Origin: Burkholderiaceae bacterium
GTDB taxonomy: Bacteria > Pseudomonadota > Gammaproteobacteria > Burkholderiales > Burkholderiaceae
DNA: 7,948 nt
Direction of reading: 5' to 3'
NCBI GenBank assembly: GCA_030151165.1
Contig: JASLEM010000136.1
Span: 1-7,948, forward strand
This document shows positions 5,126 through 7,948 of the stretch, piece after piece (the first letter of the stretch is position 1; each line of letters opens with the position of its first letter). Made by a program: the position numbers and the translations under genes. The notes under the pieces were generated by a model, which was given only the letters and a program-made list of their open reading frames with translations, did no database searches and had not been told where the DNA came from.

Positions 5126-7023
5126 GCCGGCTCCTGCGCCGTGACGGGCTCGGGCGCGCGCTCGCCGAACACGACGCGCCCGCTCGAATGCTTGCCCGCG
5201 CCGGAGCGGTACTCGAACTGCAGCGACGACCGCGCCGCGTCCCAGCGCCACTCGATCTCCAGCGCCATGCCCGGCGTCGCGACCTGCGAGAACTTCAGCG
5301 TCTCGAGCCGCAGGAACACCGGCGGCAGCGCGAAGCGCTCGCGCGCGAACGCGATCGCCCAGTCGACCTGCACGACGCCCGGCAGGATGGGTTGGCCGGG
5401 GAAGTGGCCGTCGAACACCGCCAGCGCCGGCGCGAGCGCCAGCACGGCGACCGCGCGGTCGGCCTCGACGACGCGCCACTCCGGCACCGGCCGCAGCGGG
5501 CGGGCGGTCACGGCGGGCGCCGGCGCCGCGAACAGCGCGCCCAGCAGAGCCTCGGTGCTCTTGCCCTGCGCGTTGACCGGCAGCGCGTCGACGAAGCGCC
5601 AGCGGCGCGGCAGCGCGACGCGGTCGACCGCCGCCAGCAACGCGGCGCGCAGCCCGGCGACCAGCGCCGGCTTGCCGTCGCGCGCGAGCTTCGCGCGGCC
5701 CGCGTCGGTGAGCGCGGCGACGACGGCGGGCCGGCTCGCGCCGCGGGTGGGCGGCGCCGCGTCGACACCGGCCCCGGCCTCGTTCGCCAGCATCAGCACG
5801 CGCACGTCGGCGATGTCGCCCGTCGCGAGCAGGCGTTGCTCGAGCGCCGTCAGCGAGACGCGCTTCTCCTCGATCTTGACGATGCGGTCGGCGCGGCCGT
5901 GCAGCTCGAAGCCGTCCATGCCGTCGCCCGCGGGCGCGGCGCGGTCGGCGGTGGGCCACCACTGCGCGTCGGCCAGGTGCGGCGAGCGCACCTGCAGCTC
6001 GCCGTCGACGATGCGGGTGTCGACGCCGGGCAGCGGCTGCCACGTGTCGCCGTGGCGCGCGGGCTGGCGCCACGCGACGCCGCCGGTCTCGGAGCTGCCG
6101 TAGACCTCCACCGGCGCCGCGCCCAGCAGCGCGAGCGTGCTCTCGGCGGCCTCGGGCGGCAGCGGGCCGCCGGACGAGAACACCGCGCGCAGCCCGGCGC
6201 GCGCGGCCGACCAGTCCGCCGCCTCGGGCAGGCGGCGCAGGTGCGCGGGGCTCAGCACCAGCACCGCCGGGCCGCGCACCTCGAGCGCGATCTGCTCGTT
6301 GAACGCGAGCCGCGTCGCCGCGAACGGCCGGCCGGCGGCCAGCGGCCACAGCACGCGGAACAGCAGGCCGTAGATGTGCTGGTGCGTCACCGTGGCCCAG
6401 ATCGTCGGCGCCTCGGGCGCGTCGACCTGGTCGTGGTGATGCGCCATGCCGTCGATGTCCCAGCCGGCGGACGTCGTCTCCGACGCGAGGTTCACGGGCG
6501 CGAGGCCGGTGTCGCACAGCGCGCCGAAACGCGTCTCGAGCGCGTGGACCTCGGCGTCGAGCTGCGCGAGGCGCTTGGGGATCGCGAGCGGCTCGCCGTT
6601 GGTGCCGGAGGTGTAGACGACCAGGCGCGTCGCCTCGGCGTCGAGCGCGCGCCAGGGCGTGTCCGCGATGCGCGACGCGTCGGCCGCGGGCGGCACGAGC
6701 GCGCCGGGCAGGTCGCCGAGGAAGCCGTCCGCGACGCCACGCAGCCGCGCGATCGTGTCGTCCTGCACGTCGCCCGGCAGGATCACGGTCTTGCCCGCGT
6801 GCCAGGCGCCGAACAGCGCGGCGGCGAAGTCGAAGGTGTCTTCCGAATGCAGCGCCCAGGCCGCCCCCGGCTGCGCCACGAGCGCGTCGCGCCAGGCGGC
6901 GACGCGGGCCGCGAAGTCCGCGCGCGTCAGCGCCTGCGCGCCGCGCCACGCGACCACGGTCGACAGCGGATCGGTGCGGCGCGGGAGCGCGGTCAGCGCC
7001 GTCCAGTTCGCGGCGTCACGCAT
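5122..7023 (-). CDS. Fused AMP-dependent aryl-acid ligase and FabA/FabZ-like dehydratase
   Basis: This two-domain cytoplasmic protein (633 residues) is predicted to activate an aryl carboxylic acid and to dehydrate 3-hydroxyacyl-ACP during polyene extension. Ligase domain, about 1-500: the P-loop YTSGTNGEP (137-145), HQHIYGLLFR (214-223), YGSSETGG (308-315), the hinge region GRADRIVKIEEKRVS (376-390), and the catalytic Lys K488 in LPVNAQGKST. An Ala/Pro-rich linker (about 497-515) follows. Dehydratase domain, about 516-622: FDGHFPGQPILPGV (537-550) carries the catalytic His H540, and D554 sits 14 residues later, the spacing of the His/acid pair in FabZ (Glu) and FabA (Asp). In E. coli these are two proteins, ApeH and ApeI. 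ATG 7023 overlaps the membrane-protein stop by 8 nt. A region around 171-206, with HHHDQ at 195-199, looks longer than I remember for relatives. Domain calls are firm; the aryl substrate is inferred. Confidence 0.92.
   Translation of the reverse strand: MRDAANWTALTALPRRTDPLSTVVAWRGAQALTRADFAARVAAWRDALVAQPGAAWALHSEDTFDFAAALFGAWHAGKTVILPGDVQDDTIARLRGVADGFLGDLPGALVPPAADASRIADTPWRALDAEATRLVVYTSGTNGEPLAIPKRLAQLDAEVHALETRFGALCDTGLAPVNLASETTSAGWDIDGMAHHHDQVDAPEAPTIWATVTHQHIYGLLFRVLWPLAAGRPFAATRLAFNEQIALEVRGPAVLVLSPAHLRRLPEAADWSAARAGLRAVFSSGGPLPPEAAESTLALLGAAPVEVYGSSETGGVAWRQPARHGDTWQPLPGVDTRIVDGELQVRSPHLADAQWWPTADRAAPAGDGMDGFELHGRADRIVKIEEKRVSLTALEQRLLATGDIADVRVLMLANEAGAGVDAAPPTRGASRPAVVAALTDAGRAKLARDGKPALVAGLRAALLAAVDRVALPRRWRFVDALPVNAQGKSTEALLGALFAAPAPAVTARPLRPVPEWRVVEADRAVAVLALAPALAVFDGHFPGQPILPGVVQVDWAIAFARERFALPPVFLRLETLKFSQVATPGMALEIEWRWDAARSSLQFEYRSGAGKHSSGRVVFGERAPEPVTAQEPA
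5131..5135 (-). promoter_or_regulatory. Ribosome binding site of the glycosyltransferase gene
   Basis: AGGAG on the minus strand with a 5-nt spacer before ATG 5125. It lies inside the end of the ligase-dehydratase gene and decides the start against the long upstream open frame. Confidence 0.65.
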
Positions 7024-7666
7024 GGGGACGCCCGATGCCGGCCTCGGCGCGCTGCCGCGCCGCGATGCGCCCGCGCACGCGGCGCCGCACCAGCCACTCG
7101 ACGCCCATCAGCACGCCCATCGCGGCGTACGAGATCGCGCCGTTGTAGAGCGCCCAGGCGCCCGCGCTGGCCCACAGCGCGGTCGCGACGGCGATCGCGC
7201 CGTTGACGAGGAAGAAGCCGCACCAGACCTGCGTCACGCGGCGCGTGTAGACCACGGCGGCCGCGGGCAGCTCGGGCTCGCGCAGGCGGGCGAGGCGCTC
7301 GGCCACCGGCGGGCCATGCCGCAGGCTCACGGCGAACACGCCCAGCAGCACGAGGTTGACGAGCGCCGGGTAGAGCTTCAGCGGCGCCCAGTGGTCGCCC
7401 ACGAGCCCGGCCAGCGCGAGCAGCAGCGCGAGGCCGGCGGCGGCGAGCCAGAAGCGCTCGCGCGTGATCCAGGCGCGGGCGAGCGCCAGCACGACCAGCA
7501 GCAACGCGATCCAGCGCGGCCCGACGTGGCCGAGCGCGACGTAGACCACGGCCGGGTACGCCACGCTCACGGCCAGCAGCACGGCGGCGAGCCACGGCGG
7601 CGTGCGGCGCGCGGCGCGCACGGCCGGCGGCGGCGCAGGCGTGGGAGCGGTCAAGACGTGCGCCAT
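7016..7666 (-). CDS. COG4648-type multi-pass inner-membrane protein of the aryl polyene cluster
   Basis: This is a 216-residue integral membrane protein with five or six predicted helices: about 25-45, 52-66, 73-90, 97-114, 146-165 and 169-193. The N-terminus is Pro/Ala-rich and ends in RAARR; the C-terminus is strongly basic (RRRVRGRIAARQR, 194-206), so it probably faces the cytoplasm. Conserved-looking spots are LKLYPALVN (96-104), at the start of one helix, and TRRVTQVWCGFFLVNGA (141-157). Between ACP and ligase, this is the place of ApeG in E. coli, annotated only as a membrane protein of unknown function. It might dock the soluble assembly enzymes at the membrane or handle the lipid-linked product; neither is shown by the sequence. 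It starts 23 nt after the ACP gene with no strong ribosome binding site. Identification rests on topology and position. Confidence 0.83.
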   Translation of the reverse strand: MAHVLTAPTPAPPPAVRAARRTPPWLAAVLLAVSVAYPAVVYVALGHVGPRWIALLLVVLALARAWITRERFWLAAAGLALLLALAGLVGDHWAPLKLYPALVNLVLLGVFAVSLRHGPPVAERLARLREPELPAAAVVYTRRVTQVWCGFFLVNGAIAVATALWASAGAWALYNGAISYAAMGVLMGVEWLVRRRVRGRIAARQRAEAGIGRPHA

Positions 7667-7689
7667 CGAGGAAGCGGGCTCACGCGCGC

Positions 7690-7947
7690 TCAGGTCGTCG
7701 GCGTCTCGTGCACGAGGCCGTACAGCGCGTCGACGACGTCCTGCACCGTGCGCACCGACTTGAAGGCCTCGGGCATCAGGCGCTTGCCGACGAGCGGCTT
7801 GAGCTGGACGATCAGGTCGACGGCGTCGATGCTGTCGATGTCCAGGTCCTCGCCGAGCCGCGCCTCGGGCTTGATGCGCGCGGCGTCGATGTCGAAGGTC
7901 TGCTGCAGGATCTCGACGATCTTGGCGAAGATATCGTCTTTGGTCAT
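7690..7947 (-). CDS. Acyl carrier protein of the aryl polyene cluster
   Basis: This small acidic carrier protein (85 residues) holds the growing polyene on a phosphopantetheine arm attached to S39 in the motif LDIDSIDAVDLIV (35-47). The preceding GEDL (32-35) and the following helix are typical of type II ACPs, with the four-helix pattern visible: 4-17, 39-53, a short helix at about 58-63 and 67-78. The length is normal. ATG 7947 leaves one base of upstream sequence, so its ribosome binding site cannot be judged. An earlier in-frame start outside the window is possible, but MTKDDIFAKIVEIL is a usual ACP beginning. APE clusters generally encode two ACPs; by position this one corresponds to ApeF, and a second may lie to the right. 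It is distinct from housekeeping AcpP, which has the DSLD-type motif and different neighbours. Confidence 0.94.
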   Translation of the reverse strand: MTKDDIFAKIVEILQQTFDIDAARIKPEARLGEDLDIDSIDAVDLIVQLKPLVGKRLMPEAFKSVRTVQDVVDALYGLVHETPTT

Positions 7948-7948
7948 G

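Noticed and set aside
5126..6949. Upstream extension of the glycosyltransferase frame
   Set aside because: It is an Arg-rich out-of-frame shadow of the ligase; the real start at 5125 has AGGAG and an ATGA junction.
3228..7206. Plus-strand open frames of 466, 557 and 672 codons
   Set aside because: They lie opposite the acyltransferase, glycosyltransferase and ligase genes, are rich in Arg, Gly and Ala, and show no ribosome binding context or domains.
7667..7689. Possible terminator or promoter between the ACP and membrane-protein genes
   Set aside because: Only 23 nt, with no convincing stem-loop plus T-run and no -35/-10 pair.

Overview
The window is very GC-rich. Every supported gene lies on the minus strand, so the operon reads from right (7947) to left (1). 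I recognise it as the middle and downstream part of an aryl polyene (APE) pigment cluster of a Gram-negative bacterium. The codon use, gene content and gene order suggest a betaproteobacterium (Burkholderiales). A GC-rich gammaproteobacterium such as a Xanthomonadaceae member is the main alternative. This taxonomy is inference, because no marker gene is present.

Layout in transcription order: an acyl carrier protein (7947-7690); a multi-pass inner-membrane protein of the COG4648 type (7666-7016); a fused AMP-dependent ligase plus FabA/FabZ-like hotdog dehydratase (7023-5122); a family 2 glycosyltransferase (5125-4346); an LpxL/HtrB-like acyltransferase (4349-3351); an MIO-type aromatic amino acid ammonia-lyase (3358-1799); a hotdog acyl thioesterase (1812-1378); a LolA-like periplasmic lipid carrier (1384-746, GTG start); and the first 241 codons of an MMPL/RND-type exporter (723 to beyond position 1). 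As I remember it, the order matches apeF-G-H-I-J-K-L-M of the Escherichia coli APE cluster. The differences are that H and I are fused, J is split into two genes, and an ammonia-lyase is inserted before the thioesterase.

Proposed cooperation (family knowledge plus inference): the ammonia-lyase makes an aryl-acrylic acid from an aromatic amino acid. The ligase domain activates an aryl acid for loading onto the ACP. Ketosynthases and a ketoreductase, presumably encoded outside the window, extend the chain with the dehydratase domain. The thioesterase edits or releases intermediates. The glycosyltransferase and acyltransferase build or attach the polyene to a lipid or glycolipid anchor, and the MMPL exporter and LolA-like carrier move it to the outer membrane.

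Six of the eight junctions overlap by 4 to 14 nt and the other two gaps are 22 and 23 nt. There is no intergenic space of 300 bases or more, and I see no promoter, terminator, RNA gene, repeat or mobile element. The operon promoter must lie to the right of the window and its end to the left. The cluster type is known. The least standard points are the embedded ammonia-lyase, whose substrate-selectivity loop does not fit the textbook TAL, PAL or HAL patterns, and the ligase-dehydratase fusion.
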